Assembly: GCA_002733765.1 (NCBI GenBank) | Contig: NVWU01000013.1 | Coordinates: 22,981 to 86,980 of the forward strand | DNA from: Colwellia sp. | GTDB taxonomy: Bacteria > Pseudomonadota > Gammaproteobacteria > Enterobacterales > Alteromonadaceae | DNA length: 64,000 bases | Reading direction: 5' to 3' | Shown here: positions 45,762 to 55,492 of the stretch, piece after piece | How the letters are laid out: each line of letters starts with the position of its first letter | Numbering within the stretch: the stretch's first letter is position 1 | Made by a program: the position numbers and the translations under genes | Notes under the pieces: generated by a model | What the model saw: only the letters and a program-made list of their open reading frames with translations | The model's database searches: none | What the model was told of the DNA's origin: nothing

Positions 45762-46031
45762 ATGTCTTTAAATGCTACAGAAAAAGCAGCAATCGTTGCC
45801 GAATATGCTCAAAAAGAAGGTGATACTGGTTCACCAGAAGTACAAGTTGCTTTGTTAACTACACAAATCAACCACTTACAGGGCCATTTCAAAGAGCACA
45901 TCCATGATCATCATTCACGTCGTGGTTTACTACGCATGGTTGCACAGCGTCGTAAATTACTAGATTACTTAAAGGGTAAAAACGTTGAACGTTATACTGC
46001 TTTAATTGGTAAGTTAGGTCTACGTCGTTAA
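45762..46031 (+). CDS. rpsO: 30S ribosomal protein S15
   Basis: S15 binds 16S rRNA early in platform assembly. The 89-residue protein is the standard size with [53 protein letters not shown] and a terminal [13 protein letters not shown], given here in part. The start follows CTAAGGATTTATT. It has its own terminator immediately downstream, and pnp follows as in E. coli. Confidence 0.98.
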   Translation: MSLNATEKAAIVAEYAQKEGDTGSPEVQVALLTTQINHLQGHFKEHIHDHHSRRGLLRMVAQRRKLLDYLKGKNVERYTALIGKLGLRR

Positions 46032-46052
46032 TCATTTGTTTACTCAAATGAT

Positions 46053-46087
46053 TAAAAAAAGGAGCCATATGGCTCCTTTTTTCTTTT
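46053..46087 (+). terminator. Intrinsic terminator of rpsO
   Basis: AAAAAAAGGAGCC (46053-46065), loop ATAT, then GGCTCCTTTTTT with further T to 46087. The GGAGCC-N4-GGCTCC core is the same as in the pnp terminator at 48572. Confidence 0.95.
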
Positions 46088-46415
46088 TGCATGTTTTATT
46101 TTTAAATATTAAACACACTGCTATTAATTAAGATTACTTAGCTTAAAAATATTACGATAATAATAAATTGATCTTTTTTGTACTAAAACCACAGTAACTC
46201 CCATTCTAACTAGCAAATAGTGTGCAGGTCAGTATAATATGCCTGCTTAATATTATCGTCATAAAGCGACGGAGGTATTTAGCTAGTAAATAAATAATCA
46301 ATCAAACTGTATAATTTTTTGTTCCACTTAACGATTAAAAACAGCTGTTTAAGTGAATAAATAATTGTACAGATTGGTTAATATAATTAAGTAAAATATT
46401 AAGGAAACATAGTAA
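46088..46415. other. Leader region of pnp
   Basis: About 330 AT-rich bases without a gene. TATAAT at about 46308 may be a promoter element. CACTTAA (46325-46331) and TTAAGTG (46349-46355) could form a stem in the pnp 5' region, where E. coli has an RNase III-cleaved hairpin used in PNPase autoregulation; equivalence is only suggested by position. AAGGA nine bases before ATG 46416 is the ribosome site. Confidence 0.45.
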
Positions 46416-48530
46416 ATGTTTAATCCAGTAACTAAAAAATTTCAATTCGGTAAACATACGGTAACACTAGAAACGGGTAACATTGCCCGTCAAGCAACGG
46501 CTGCTGTTATGGCTAGTATGGACGATACTTGTGTACTCGTGTCTGTTGTTGCTAAAAAAGAAGCGAAACAAGGTCAAGACTTTTTTCCTTTAACGATTAA
46601 CTATCAAGAGCGTACTTACGCTGCTGGTAAAATTCCAGGAAGTTTCTTTAAACGTGAAGGTCGCCCTTCAGAAGAAGAAACCCTTATTGCTCGTTTAATT
46701 GACCGTCCACTTCGTCCGTTATTCCCTGAAGGGTTTATTAACGAAGTACAAATAATTATCACAGTTGTTTCGGTTAACCCTGAAATTGCCCCTGATATTA
46801 TTTCATTAATTGGTGCTTCTGCTGCACTTTCTATTGCGGGTGTTCCATTTAGTGGTCCAGTTGGCGCAGCACGTGTTGGTTACCTTGATGGTCAATACAT
46901 TCTTAACCCATTACAATCTGAATTACCTGCAAGTCAATTAGATTTAGTGGTTTCTGGTACTGATAATGCGGTATTAATGGTTGAGTCTGAAGCTGACGTT
47001 TTATCTGAAGAAGTAATGCTTGGCGCGGTTATGTTTGGTCATGAGCAAATGCAAGTAGCTGTTTCGGCGATTAAAGAATTTAAAGCAGAAGTAAATACTC
47101 CTTCTTGGGATTGGGTTGCACCAGTTAAAAACGCTGAGTTAGTTACTAAAATTGCTGAGTTATCAGAAGCACAAGTAAACGAAGCATATCAAATCACTGA
47201 AAAAGCGGTTCGTTATGAAAAAATTAAAGAAATTCGCAACGGTGTTGTTGAGCAATTATTAGCTGCTGATGAAGCGCTTGATGTTGGCGAGGCAAAAGAT
47301 TTATTCCACGACCTAGAAAAAACAGTTGTTCGTGGTCGTATTACTCAAGGTCATCCTCGTATAGATGGTCGTGATCCTGAATCAATTCGTGCTTTAGATG
47401 TAATGACAGGCGTATTACCACGCACTCATGGCTCTGCTGTGTTTACTCGCGGTGAAACACAAGCCTTAGTTACGGCTACTTTAGGTACACAACGTGATGC
47501 ACAACGCATTGATAGTATTTTAGGTGAGAAAACTGATGCCTTTATGCTTCATTATAACTTTCCTCCATACTGTGTTGGTGAAACTGGTTTTGTTGGCTCA
47601 CCTAAACGTCGTGAAATTGGTCATGGTCGTTTAGCAAAACGCGGTATGTTAGCGGTTATGCCTAGTGTTGAAGAATTTCCGTACGCTGTACGTGTTGTTT
47701 CTGAAATTACTGAATCAAACGGTTCATCTTCAATGGCTTCTGTTTGTGGTACTTCTCTTGCACTTATGGATGCTGGTGTACCAATTAAAGCTTCTGTTGC
47801 CGGTATTGCAATGGGCCTTGTTAAAGAAGGTGATAAATTCGTTGTTCTTTCTGATATTTTAGGTGATGAAGATCATTTAGGTGATATGGACTTTAAAGTT
47901 GCGGGTACTACCGGTGGTATTACTGCACTGCAAATGGATATCAAAATTGAAGGTATTACGCAGGAAATCATGCAACTTGCATTAAACCAAGCAAAAGCTG
48001 CACGTACTCACATTTTATCTGTAATGGATGAAGCTATCGCTGGTCACAGAGAAGAAATCTCTGAGTTTGCACCGCGCATTCATACGATTAAAGTTAGCCA
48101 AGATAAAATTCGTGACATCATTGGTAAAGGTGGCGCAACTATTCGTCAATTGACTGAAGAAACAGGCACTACCATTGAAATTGATGACGATGGCACGGTG
48201 AAAATTGCTGCGACTTCAGGCGAACAAGCACAAGATGCTATTGATCGTATTAAAGCATTAACGGCTGAAATTGAAGTAGGTACACTTTACACGGGTAAAG
48301 TTGTTCGTATCGTTGATTTTGGTGCTTTTGTTAATGTATTACCAGGTAAAGATGGCTTAGTGCATATTTCACAAATTTCTGAAGAGCGTGTTAATAACGT
48401 AAGTGACGTGCTTAAAGAAGGTCAAGACGTGAAAGTTAAAGTACTAGAAGTTGACCGTCAAGGCCGTGTACGTTTAAGTATTAAAGAAGCAATTGAAAAG
48501 CCAGCGGTAACAACGCCAGCAGCTGAATAA
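46416..48530 (+). CDS. pnp: Polyribonucleotide nucleotidyltransferase (PNPase)
   Basis: PNPase degrades RNA phosphorolytically from the 3' end and is a degradosome component important in the cold. The 704-residue protein has two RNase PH-like domains (about 1-210 and 300-545, with [14 protein letters not shown] and [15 protein letters not shown]), the helical linker between them, a KH domain (about 553-615, [18 protein letters not shown]) and an S1 domain (about 620-690, [21 protein letters not shown]). All are complete. It lies between rpsO and nlpI, as in E. coli. Confidence 0.98.
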   Translation: MFNPVTKKFQFGKHTVTLETGNIARQATAAVMASMDDTCVLVSVVAKKEAKQGQDFFPLTINYQERTYAAGKIPGSFFKREGRPSEEETLIARLIDRPLRPLFPEGFINEVQIIITVVSVNPEIAPDIISLIGASAALSIAGVPFSGPVGAARVGYLDGQYILNPLQSELPASQLDLVVSGTDNAVLMVESEADVLSEEVMLGAVMFGHEQMQVAVSAIKEFKAEVNTPSWDWVAPVKNAELVTKIAELSEAQVNEAYQITEKAVRYEKIKEIRNGVVEQLLAADEALDVGEAKDLFHDLEKTVVRGRITQGHPRIDGRDPESIRALDVMTGVLPRTHGSAVFTRGETQALVTATLGTQRDAQRIDSILGEKTDAFMLHYNFPPYCVGETGFVGSPKRREIGHGRLAKRGMLAVMPSVEEFPYAVRVVSEITESNGSSSMASVCGTSLALMDAGVPIKASVAGIAMGLVKEGDKFVVLSDILGDEDHLGDMDFKVAGTTGGITALQMDIKIEGITQEIMQLALNQAKAARTHILSVMDEAIAGHREEISEFAPRIHTIKVSQDKIRDIIGKGGATIRQLTEETGTTIEIDDDGTVKIAATSGEQAQDAIDRIKALTAEIEVGTLYTGKVVRIVDFGAFVNVLPGKDGLVHISQISEERVNNVSDVLKEGQDVKVKVLEVDRQGRVRLSIKEAIEKPAVTTPAAE

Positions 48531-48571
48531 TCGTTTTTATAATACAGATTAAATAAGTTACAATTTAGTCT

Positions 48572-48605
48572 AATAAAAAAGGAGCCTTATGGCTCCTTTT
48601 TTATT
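48572..48605 (+). terminator. Intrinsic terminator of pnp
   Basis: AATAAAAAAGGAGCC (48572-48586), loop TTAT and GGCTCCTTTTTTATT (48591-48605) form a 15-base-pair perfect stem with a T tract. It separates pnp from nlpI. Confidence 0.95.
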
Positions 48606-48662
48606 GTAAATCAAGTACAATCAAAAGTACGAAAATTTACATGAATATTTTAAGGCGTTTTA

Positions 48663-49589
48663 GTGATATTACTTTATAAACCATTAATGCTAGCTATTAT
48701 TTTTAGTATTACTTTACTTACACAGGGCTGTGTATCAGTGAATAAATCTAACTCTGATACTAGTTCTGTGGAATTAAGCCAATTAGTAATTGCTGAACCT
48801 TTGGCTATAAACTTTAAAAGCGAGATTGCTATAGCGCGTTTGTCAGAGGTGATTAACCGTGTAAAAATAAAGGATGAGCAAAAAGCACAACTTTATTATG
48901 ACCGCGGTGTATTGTATGACAGTGTTGGTTTGCGTTCATTGGCACGTCTTGACTTTTCCCATGCCTTACAACTACAGCCAACATTAACTGATGCCTATAA
49001 TTTTTTGGGTATACACTTAACGCAACTAAAAGAGTTTTCCCAAGCCTATGATAAGTTTGACTCAGTTTTAGAATTATCACCTGAGCATGAGTATGCCCAC
49101 TTAAATCGAGGTATTGCACTTTATTACGGTGATCGTCCCGAATTAGCGGCGCAAGACTTTATAAACTTTCATTATAAACAAAGTGATGACCCTTATCGTT
49201 TGTTATGGCTTTATTTAGCCGAGTACGAAATAGATCCTGTGTTCGCGAAACAAAATTTAAAACAAAGGGCTGTGCTTGTTGATGACAGTACTTGGGCTAA
49301 ACAAGTTATTTACTTATATTTAGGTAATATTAACCAAGAAAAATTTATTAGTGAATTAACGGTGAATATTAACTCTAATAAAGCGCTAACCGATAGATTG
49401 TGTGAAGCTTATTTTTATTTAGCTAAATATAATCAACACCAGAAAAATTTTGGCGCAGCGGCAAACTTCTTTAAATTATCATTAAGTACGAATGTTTATG
49501 AGTTTGTAGAGCATAGGTACGCTAGGTTAGAACTAGATTTAATGCGAACCAAAAAAGCGATTAGTATGAAACAACAAAATCCACTATAG
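48663..49589 (+). CDS. nlpI: Lipoprotein NlpI, TPR adaptor
   Basis: NlpI is an outer-membrane lipoprotein that scaffolds peptidoglycan hydrolases and the protease Prc. The 308-residue protein has a lipoprotein signal with lipobox LTQGC (Cys23) and TPR repeats from about residue 70: AQLYYDRGVLYDSVGLRSLA, AYNFLGIHLTQLKEF and YAHLNRGIALYYGDRPELAA match NlpI closely. The start is GTG 48663 behind AAGGCG; no better ATG precedes the signal peptide. Position after pnp matches E. coli. Confidence 0.92.
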   Translation: MILLYKPLMLAIIFSITLLTQGCVSVNKSNSDTSSVELSQLVIAEPLAINFKSEIAIARLSEVINRVKIKDEQKAQLYYDRGVLYDSVGLRSLARLDFSHALQLQPTLTDAYNFLGIHLTQLKEFSQAYDKFDSVLELSPEHEYAHLNRGIALYYGDRPELAAQDFINFHYKQSDDPYRLLWLYLAEYEIDPVFAKQNLKQRAVLVDDSTWAKQVIYLYLGNINQEKFISELTVNINSNKALTDRLCEAYFYLAKYNQHQKNFGAAANFFKLSLSTNVYEFVEHRYARLELDLMRTKKAISMKQQNPL

Positions 49590-49890
49590 TTTTTTTGTAT
49601 TATTATAAAATAGCCATTCACGATGAGTTTGTCGATTTTCCTGTTAATAGGTTGCTCAACCAGCTCATTTTTATTTGAATTTTCAACTCGCGTTATTGAA
49701 ACAAATAAATATACGGCGAGAGGATTTAATTTCCCTATAGCACAAGAGAATGAAGCCACTTTATTTTGGATGTTGTCATTCTCATGCAAATTTTACTTAA
49801 TGAATCAGGTGTTAAAATTAATGCAGAGAATGTGAATTGATAGATTTTTAATGACTTTATCAAAAAAATGCGAACTGAATGAAATAGCCA
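49590..49890. other. Intergenic region after nlpI
   Basis: About 300 AT-rich bases between nlpI and a convergent small gene. Overlapping short ORFs on both strands occur here, but none has a good ribosome site or recognisable sequence. No strong terminator hairpin is visible. Confidence 0.4.
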
Positions 49891-50163
49891 TTATTTATTA
49901 ACAATTAGTGTTGTTTTAAATGAAATAGAGTTTTCTTCTAACGTCGACTTTGATTCATCGGAGTTTTTAGTTAACTCCTCTTTAATATCATCCGACTCGG
50001 GCAATACCTCTACAATATTTTTCTTTATTTTAGCCGTTGGCCACATAGTGTAATTTTCTATATATTTAGCCGATTCAGATGCTTTTAATAAGTTATTCTT
50101 AGCCCGTATACTTTTTTTATTAGGTTTGTTATTGTTTTTACTAAACCATGAATATAGTGCCAT
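49891..50163 (-). CDS. Small hydrophilic protein of unknown function (90 aa)
   Basis: The protein starts MALYSWFSKNNNKPNKKSIRAKNNLL, has a basic N-terminal half and an acidic second half (about 50-78, rich in Glu, Asp and Ser), and contains no membrane segment. AAAGAGG lies five to six bases before ATG 50163, which is a strong ribosome site and the main argument that it is real. I do not recognise the family. It is divergent from the csdA-csdE fusion gene, 133 bases away. Confidence 0.55.
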   Translation of the reverse strand: MALYSWFSKNNNKPNKKSIRAKNNLLKASESAKYIENYTMWPTAKIKKNIVEVLPESDDIKEELTKNSDESKSTLEENSISFKTTLIVNK

Positions 50164-50296
50164 AATACCTCTTTAATAATCAATTACATCTCCAATTATA
50201 AAGCAAGAGTGGTTAATTACCTATGATTAACTTAGGTATAATAGGGTATAATTATGTTCAAATTATTACGCCTTTGTTTTTATAATATATTCCTGA

Positions 50297-52012
50297 ATGA
50301 AAACCTTTAAACCTAAACTATTTCGCCAACAATTTCCTTTAGTTGTTAACAATGAAGGCAACAGATTGTCTGTTAATAGAATGCCTCAAGTTGAATCATC
50401 TTTACCATTAGTGTATTTCGATAATGGCGCAACGACACAAAAACCAAATTGTGTTATTGACAGTTACCACTCTTTTTATCACACCACTAATGCTAATGTA
50501 CATCGCGCATCTCATACGTTAAGCACGAGAGCCACTACAGCTTTTGAGCAGGCTAGGAATAGCATTAGAATGTTTATTAATGCTACAAGTAATAAAGAAA
50601 TAATATGGACAAAAGGAACAACGGAAAGTATTAATTTAATTGCGATGAGCCTTGGTCGGAAAATATTAAAGCAAGGCGATGAAATAATATTAGCGATTAG
50701 TGAGCATCACGCTAATATTGTGCCTTGGCAATTAATAGCAGAGCAAACAGGCGCAATTATAAAAGTTGTTGAGCTTGATGCTACGGGACGTGTTGATCTT
50801 TCTGCTTTTGAATTACTGCTGAATAACAAAACTAAAATACTCTGTTGTGCTCACCTTTCTAATGTCATTGCAAAAATCAACCCGATAAAAGAGTTGATTC
50901 AGAAAGCAAAATCAGTGGGTGCGATTACTATTATTGATGGTGCGCAAGCAGTGGCACATTTTCCGATAGACGTACAAGTACTCGATTGTGATTTTTACGT
51001 TTTTTCAGCCCATAAAATGTATGGTCCTACAGGGGTAGGAGTGCTTTATGGTAAACAAGCATTACTAGAAACCATGCCTCCTTATCAAGGCGGAGGTGAG
51101 ATGATTAAACAGGTTAGTTTTAATAAACCAACGACGTTTAACGCTTTACCATTTAAATTTGAAGCGGGTACACCTAACATTGCTGGTGTTATTGCTTTTA
51201 GTAAGGCTATTGAATTTATCAGTACATATGACGCCAAACAAATATGTGATTATGAAAAGCAACTAACGATTTATTGTTATCAAGCATTGCAAAACTTGTC
51301 AGCGTCTTTAAAAAATGTCGTTAACTTTATTGTACAAGGGCTTCCTGATATTCCGGTTATTAGTTTTAGCTTAAATGATCATCATAATCATGATATTGCT
51401 ACGGCACTTGATAGTTATGGTATTGCAATTCGCAGTGGTCATCATTGTGCAATGCCGTTAATGGAGTATTTGAATATTTCAGGTTGCTTAAGAGTATCAT
51501 TAGCTGCTTATAATACTTTTGAGGAAATAGATTATTTTATAGATTGCTTAAAAAAAATATTAACTCAAGAAAGTGACGCTTTACTGGTATGTGGCAATAA
51601 AGATGATCTTAATGAACAAGCTAGCGCAATAATTATTGCTCAATTTGCTAACATTAAAAGTTGGGACTCTCGTCATCGGCAAATAATGTTACTAGGAAAG
51701 CAATTATCCCGTTTAGATAAAAGTGCTCGCAATGAGCAAACGTTGATCAGTGGTTGTGAAAGTTTAGCTTGGCTAGTTGTTCAAAAGGGTAAGCAAAAAA
51801 CTTTTCATTTTCAAGCAGATAGTGATGCCAAAATTATTCGAGGTTTGTTGGTAATTGTACTTGCGGCTTTTAATAATAAAACAGCAATGCAAATTAATGC
51901 TTTTGATATTGAAAACTACTTTAAAACTTTGGGACTAATGCAGCATTTAAGCCCTTCGCGAGGAAATGGTGTTTTGGCTATTGTCGAAGAAATAAAAAAA
52001 TTAGCACAATAG
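50297..52012 (+). CDS. csdA-csdE: Fused cysteine desulfurase CsdA and sulfur acceptor CsdE
   Basis: Residues 1 to about 420 are a class V PLP cysteine desulfurase: FDNGATTQKP (42-50), SEHHANIVPW, the PLP lysine Lys240 in FSAHKMYGPTG, and the persulfide Cys384 in RSGHHCAMPLM. Residues about 440-571 are a SufE/CsdE domain: WDSRHRQIMLLGKQL and the acceptor Cys487 in LISGCESLAWLV. In E. coli CsdA and CsdE are separate proteins encoded side by side, and CsdL/TcdA is next to them. Here they are one chain of 571 residues, and tcdA lies convergently 67 bases beyond. Both active cysteines are kept, so internal sulfur transfer is likely. An extra N-terminal insertion (about 18-34) precedes the PLP domain. 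Confidence 0.92.
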   Translation: MKTFKPKLFRQQFPLVVNNEGNRLSVNRMPQVESSLPLVYFDNGATTQKPNCVIDSYHSFYHTTNANVHRASHTLSTRATTAFEQARNSIRMFINATSNKEIIWTKGTTESINLIAMSLGRKILKQGDEIILAISEHHANIVPWQLIAEQTGAIIKVVELDATGRVDLSAFELLLNNKTKILCCAHLSNVIAKINPIKELIQKAKSVGAITIIDGAQAVAHFPIDVQVLDCDFYVFSAHKMYGPTGVGVLYGKQALLETMPPYQGGGEMIKQVSFNKPTTFNALPFKFEAGTPNIAGVIAFSKAIEFISTYDAKQICDYEKQLTIYCYQALQNLSASLKNVVNFIVQGLPDIPVISFSLNDHHNHDIATALDSYGIAIRSGHHCAMPLMEYLNISGCLRVSLAAYNTFEEIDYFIDCLKKILTQESDALLVCGNKDDLNEQASAIIIAQFANIKSWDSRHRQIMLLGKQLSRLDKSARNEQTLISGCESLAWLVVQKGKQKTFHFQADSDAKIIRGLLVIVLAAFNNKTAMQINAFDIENYFKTLGLMQHLSPSRGNGVLAIVEEIKKLAQ

Positions 52013-52078
52013 TTGTGAGCGATTAAGTGTATTATGCTGGTCTATATTCAGTGAATTAAGTTTTTTTAGAGCCTGTCG

Positions 52079-52909
52079 TTATTCGCTACTATTAATACGT
52101 TTTTTTAACAGTTTATCAATAGCTCTACCGACAGCAAAAAAAGCAAAGGTAGCTGTCACATGAGTCGTCGCACCAAAACCACCACTACAATCTAAGCGCA
52201 TAGAACTATTATTTCCATCACTGTTATCAGGTTTAGCTAAACAGACTTCGCCCGAATTATTTGGATATCGTAATTGTTCTGTTGAAAATACCGCATCAAT
52301 CGAAAATTTTCTTTTGCTTGCTTTAGTAATATCAGCGCGAGGAAAGTTAAATTCGCGTCTTAATTGATTTTTAACTTTCGCTAACAGCGGATCTTGATAA
52401 GTTTTACTTAAATCAGCAATGGTTATTTTTGACGGATCGACCTGACCACCTGCACCACCAATAGTAATTATGGGCATTTTGTTACGCCTACAATGAGCTA
52501 TTAAACGTGTTTTAATATCAACAGAGTCAATAGCATCTATTACATAATCGTAATTCATCGCCATTAGTTCATTTAAATTCTCAGTGGTAACAAAGTCTTC
52601 TATAATGTTTACTTGGCAATCAGGGTTAATTTGCTTAATACGCTCACTCATTATCTCAACTTTGCTTTCACCTATGGTATTAGTCAACGCATGTATTTGA
52701 CGATTAATATTAGTGATACAAATATCATCTAAATCGATTAAAGTAATCTGTCCAACACCATTCCTAACTAATGCCTCTGCTGCCCATGAACCCACACCAC
52801 CTATGCCAATAACACAGAAATGAGCTTGCTGTAATATTATTGCACCATATCTGCCATACAGGCGAGAAATACCGCCGAATCTTAAAGAATAATCTGTCAT
52901 GTTAGTCAT
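52079..52909 (-). CDS. tcdA: tRNA threonylcarbamoyladenosine dehydratase (CsdL/TcdA)
   Basis: TcdA cyclises t6A37 of tRNAs to ct6A in an ATP-dependent E1-like reaction. The 276-residue protein has RFGGISRLYG near the start, the nucleotide-binding GIGGVGSWAAEALVRNGVG (about 35-53), DLDDICITNINRQ and DAIDSVDIKTRLIAHCRR. GGAGG and the C-terminal GFGATTHVTATFA are typical. In E. coli the enzyme takes part in a sulfur-transfer partnership with CsdA-CsdE, and here it converges on the fused csdA-csdE gene. No clear ribosome site is seen; ATG 52900 is an alternative start. Confidence 0.95.
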   Translation of the reverse strand: MTNMTDYSLRFGGISRLYGRYGAIILQQAHFCVIGIGGVGSWAAEALVRNGVGQITLIDLDDICITNINRQIHALTNTIGESKVEIMSERIKQINPDCQVNIIEDFVTTENLNELMAMNYDYVIDAIDSVDIKTRLIAHCRRNKMPIITIGGAGGQVDPSKITIADLSKTYQDPLLAKVKNQLRREFNFPRADITKASKRKFSIDAVFSTEQLRYPNNSGEVCLAKPDNSDGNNSSMRLDCSGGFGATTHVTATFAFFAVGRAIDKLLKKRINSSE

Positions 52910-53443
52910 TGTTAAATAAAAATCAACAGTATTATACCTAGTTCAATGAAGCCTATAAATACTCTTTATCCATTTACTAAAACAGTTTTTATATAATCAC
53001 TAAATAATTTAGTGATTTCTATTAATGAATGCTTTTATTCAGTTGGTAATTTTGTTGTGCGTAAAGAGAATGAATCAGGTGAGGCACTCTATTATCTTAT
53101 GTTTTTTAAAGTACAGAATAATGATAAAGATGAGCTGTTTTAGTGAGCCAATATAACTTGGAGTGATATTACCAAAATGAAATATCTCTGGAGAAACTAA
53201 CAGGTCACATTGGTTTAGGGGGGATTATTTTTAGGCGATTTTTAAATGTTTTACTGGATTAACCTCTCTATATTATCGATAAAAAATTTTTATTGAGATT
53301 TTATATAAATAAAACCGATGTTTTTACATTTTTTATATGAATAATTATTATTGATTTAATAAATAAAAGATATGGTGGTTTATACGCTTTTAAAACGACA
53401 ATCGTATGATAAATGTACTTCTATAGTTGTTCTGATGCAAAAA
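52910..53443. other. Intergenic region between tcdA and gltA
   Basis: About 530 AT-rich bases. The only coding-like stretch is a short frame at 53012-53143 that starts with GTG and reads VGNFVVRKENESGEALYYLM before stopping. It looks protein-like but is too short and lacks a ribosome site, so it may be a gene fragment. Nothing else is recognised. The tcdA promoter must lie at the left edge of this stretch. Confidence 0.4.
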
Positions 53444-53487
53444 AAATGAATAAAAAAGGCAGCAAATGCTACCTTTTTTATTCATTT
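53444..53487. terminator. Bidirectional terminator downstream of gltA
   Basis: AAATGAATAAAAAAGG and CCTTTTTTATTCATTT are perfect 16-base arms around a loop of GCAGCAAATGCTA. On the minus strand it lies about 40 bases after the gltA stop and gives a T tract within the stem. Confidence 0.9.
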
Positions 53488-53525
53488 GTTACTAATAACT
53501 TAGTGCTAGTAACGTTATTTTGTCT

Positions 53526-54812
53526 TTATCTTTCAGATAAAGGGGCAAATGTTCGGTTTATTTCGCCAGTATATTTTTGACGAGGACGACCAATTTTTTG
53601 TCCTGGTTGACTTAGCATTTCATCCCAATGAGAAATCCAACCAACCGTTCTAGACAGAGCAAAAATTACGGTGAACATACTGGTTGGAATACCAATAGCT
53701 TTTAGAATAATGCCTGAATAAAAGTCTACATTTGGGTAAAGTTTCTTCTCTACAAAGTATGGGTCTTCTAAAGCTACTTTTTCTAATGCCATGGCAACGT
53801 CAAGTAGTGGATCTTGAATACCAAGTTCTTTTAGAACTTCGTGACAGGTTTCACGCATTACCGTGGCACGTGGATCGAAGTTCTTATAAACACGATGACC
53901 AAAGCCCATTAGACGGAATGAATCATCTTTATCTTTTGCTCTTGCTACAAATTCATCAACACGGTCTAGAGTACCGATTTCTTCAAGCATTGTTAAACAA
54001 GCTTCATTAGCACCGCCATGTGCAGGGCCCCATAAAGAAGCAATACCAGCAGCAATACAAGCATAAGGATTAGCACCTGAAGAGCCTGCTAGACGTACTG
54101 TTGAGGTAGAAGCATTTTGCTCGTGATCTGCATGGAGAGTGAATATTTTATCCATAGCACTAGCAACAATCGGGTTAACTTTATATTCTTCTGTCGGTAC
54201 AGAAAACATCATATGTAAGAAGTTTTCAGCATATGAAAGCTCATTGCGAGGAAAAACAAAAGGTTGTCCTACGCTGTATTTATATGCCATTGCTGCAATA
54301 GTTGGCATTTTAGCAATTAAACGGTGAGCTGTACGTTTACGTTGTGCAGAATCATCACAGTCTAAATCACTGTGATAGAAAGAAGATAATGCCCCTGTAA
54401 CACCACATAGCATTGCCATTGGGTGAGCATCAGGTAAGAAGCCATGGAAGAAATGAACTAACTTCTCATGAACCATAGTATGGTTAGTTATAATATTTTT
54501 AAATTCTTCATATTGAGCTTTTGACGGTGCGTCGCCATTAAGTAAAAGGTAGCAAACCTCTAAATAATCAGCATTATTTGCTAAATCAGCGATGGCATAG
54601 CCACGATGTTGTAGTATACCTTTATCACCATCAATAAAGGTGATTGCTGACTCACAAGAAGCCGTAGCTAAATAGCCTGGGTCGTAGGTGAAGTAGCCAT
54701 GGCTACCTAAGGTTCTAATATCAATTACATCGGTACCTGCGGTACCCTTTAGAATAGGCAGTTCGGTAATTTCTTTACCGTTAATGCTTAGAGAGGCTTT
54801 AGAATCAGCCAT
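53526..54812 (-). CDS. gltA: Citrate synthase (type II)
   Basis: GltA condenses oxaloacetate with acetyl-CoA to citrate. The 428-residue protein is of the long, hexameric gammaproteobacterial type. It has the N-terminal beta domain ([19 protein letters not shown]), [21 protein letters not shown] (about 225-245, with an active-site His), [15 protein letters not shown] (His in GPAHGG) and [13 protein letters not shown] (about 306-318), plus the catalytic Asp in VDFYSGIIL. Enzymes of this type are generally inhibited by NADH. It is divergent from sdhC across a 680-base control region, as in E. coli. Confidence 0.97.
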   Translation of the reverse strand: MADSKASLSINGKEITELPILKGTAGTDVIDIRTLGSHGYFTYDPGYLATASCESAITFIDGDKGILQHRGYAIADLANNADYLEVCYLLLNGDAPSKAQYEEFKNIITNHTMVHEKLVHFFHGFLPDAHPMAMLCGVTGALSSFYHSDLDCDDSAQRKRTAHRLIAKMPTIAAMAYKYSVGQPFVFPRNELSYAENFLHMMFSVPTEEYKVNPIVASAMDKIFTLHADHEQNASTSTVRLAGSSGANPYACIAAGIASLWGPAHGGANEACLTMLEEIGTLDRVDEFVARAKDKDDSFRLMGFGHRVYKNFDPRATVMRETCHEVLKELGIQDPLLDVAMALEKVALEDPYFVEKKLYPNVDFYSGIILKAIGIPTSMFTVIFALSRTVGWISHWDEMLSQPGQKIGRPRQKYTGEINRTFAPLSER

Positions 54813-55088
54813 ATGTTTTATCCCCTATCAATTTTAATTTGCAATTATTTTCAGACAAACTGACTCATTTAGTACTTTAATTTCGTACTTTACTTATACA
54901 TCAATAAATAAGTACTCATTTAAAATAATAATGAAAATAGGTCAGTTTCAAATGTCGCTTGGGTAAATCAAACTGCCGACAGTCTACCTTAATTTTCAAA
55001 TAAAATGTAATAGCGGTTAGTCTAAAGTTTGATAGGGGTCATTTTTTGGGCTAAAAAATCAATCAATACTATTTTTCGAGATGTAAAA

Positions 55089-55117
55089 TTGAATTTACTT
55101 ACCATCAGCTATATAAT
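55089..55117 (+). promoter_or_regulatory. Probable sigma70 promoter for sdhCDAB-suc
   Basis: TTGAAT (55089-55094) and a perfect TATAAT (55112-55117) are exactly 17 bases apart. Transcription would begin near 55124 and read rightward into sdhC. Alternatively it drives a short RNA ending at the hairpin at 55300-55322. Confidence 0.65.
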
Positions 55118-55299
55118 CTCGCTGTCCTGTAATTGCTTTTCATTACTTAGTAATATAAATAAGGGAAAAGACAATGATTTTCTTATTATAAAGAGAATTA
55201 TTTATCTTGAAAATTACTCTCTTATACCAAAGTCTTAATAAAATTACTTAGCTAACTTAAGCTAAGTTCGCTACTATTATGCGACTTCGGTGAACTGAG

Positions 55300-55322
55300 A
55301 AATAGCTAAGGCGCTATTTTTT
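55300..55322 (+). terminator. Terminator-like hairpin in the sdhC leader
   Basis: AAATAGC, loop TAAGGC, GCTATTT and continuing T to 55322. The stem is seven base pairs and AU-rich, so it would be a weak or conditional terminator. It lies about 175 bases after the predicted start point and 170 before sdhC. Confidence 0.5.
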
Positions 55323-55492
55323 AATAAAAGGCAGTTACCGTGCACTTCGGGAATTACTTATTTAGTAATCTCTTTAGTATCTATTTATTTTTTGTTATTT
55401 ATAAAATTTAGATAAATATTAAATTCTAAAAAGGTAATTCATGAGTAACAATAATAAAAGTTGAAGGCTTTCGAGCTCTTTAGGCAACAATT

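Larger units (their letters stand above)
54813..55492. other. Divergent gltA-sdhC control region
   Basis: The 680-base gap includes a consensus promoter (55089-55117), a hairpin ACTTAGCT-N6-AGCTAAGT (55246-55267), a terminator-like hairpin (55300-55322) and a seven-codon ORF ATG 55441 to TGA 55464 (MSNNNKS) preceded by AAAAAGG. The sdhC leader would be about 370 nt. A gltA promoter was not pinned down. A 69-codon ORF at 55029-55238 starts upstream of the promoter and looks random. Confidence 0.6.

Noticed and set aside
49496..49835. Overlapping small ORFs after nlpI (plus 49623-49835, minus 49496-49789)
   Set aside because: They overlap each other on opposite strands, lack ribosome sites and show no recognisable sequence; the lipobox-like LLIGCSTSS on the plus frame alone is not enough.
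55029..55238. 69-codon plus-strand ORF upstream of sdhC
   Set aside because: It starts before the likely promoter, has no ribosome site and has a composition expected from AT-rich noncoding DNA.
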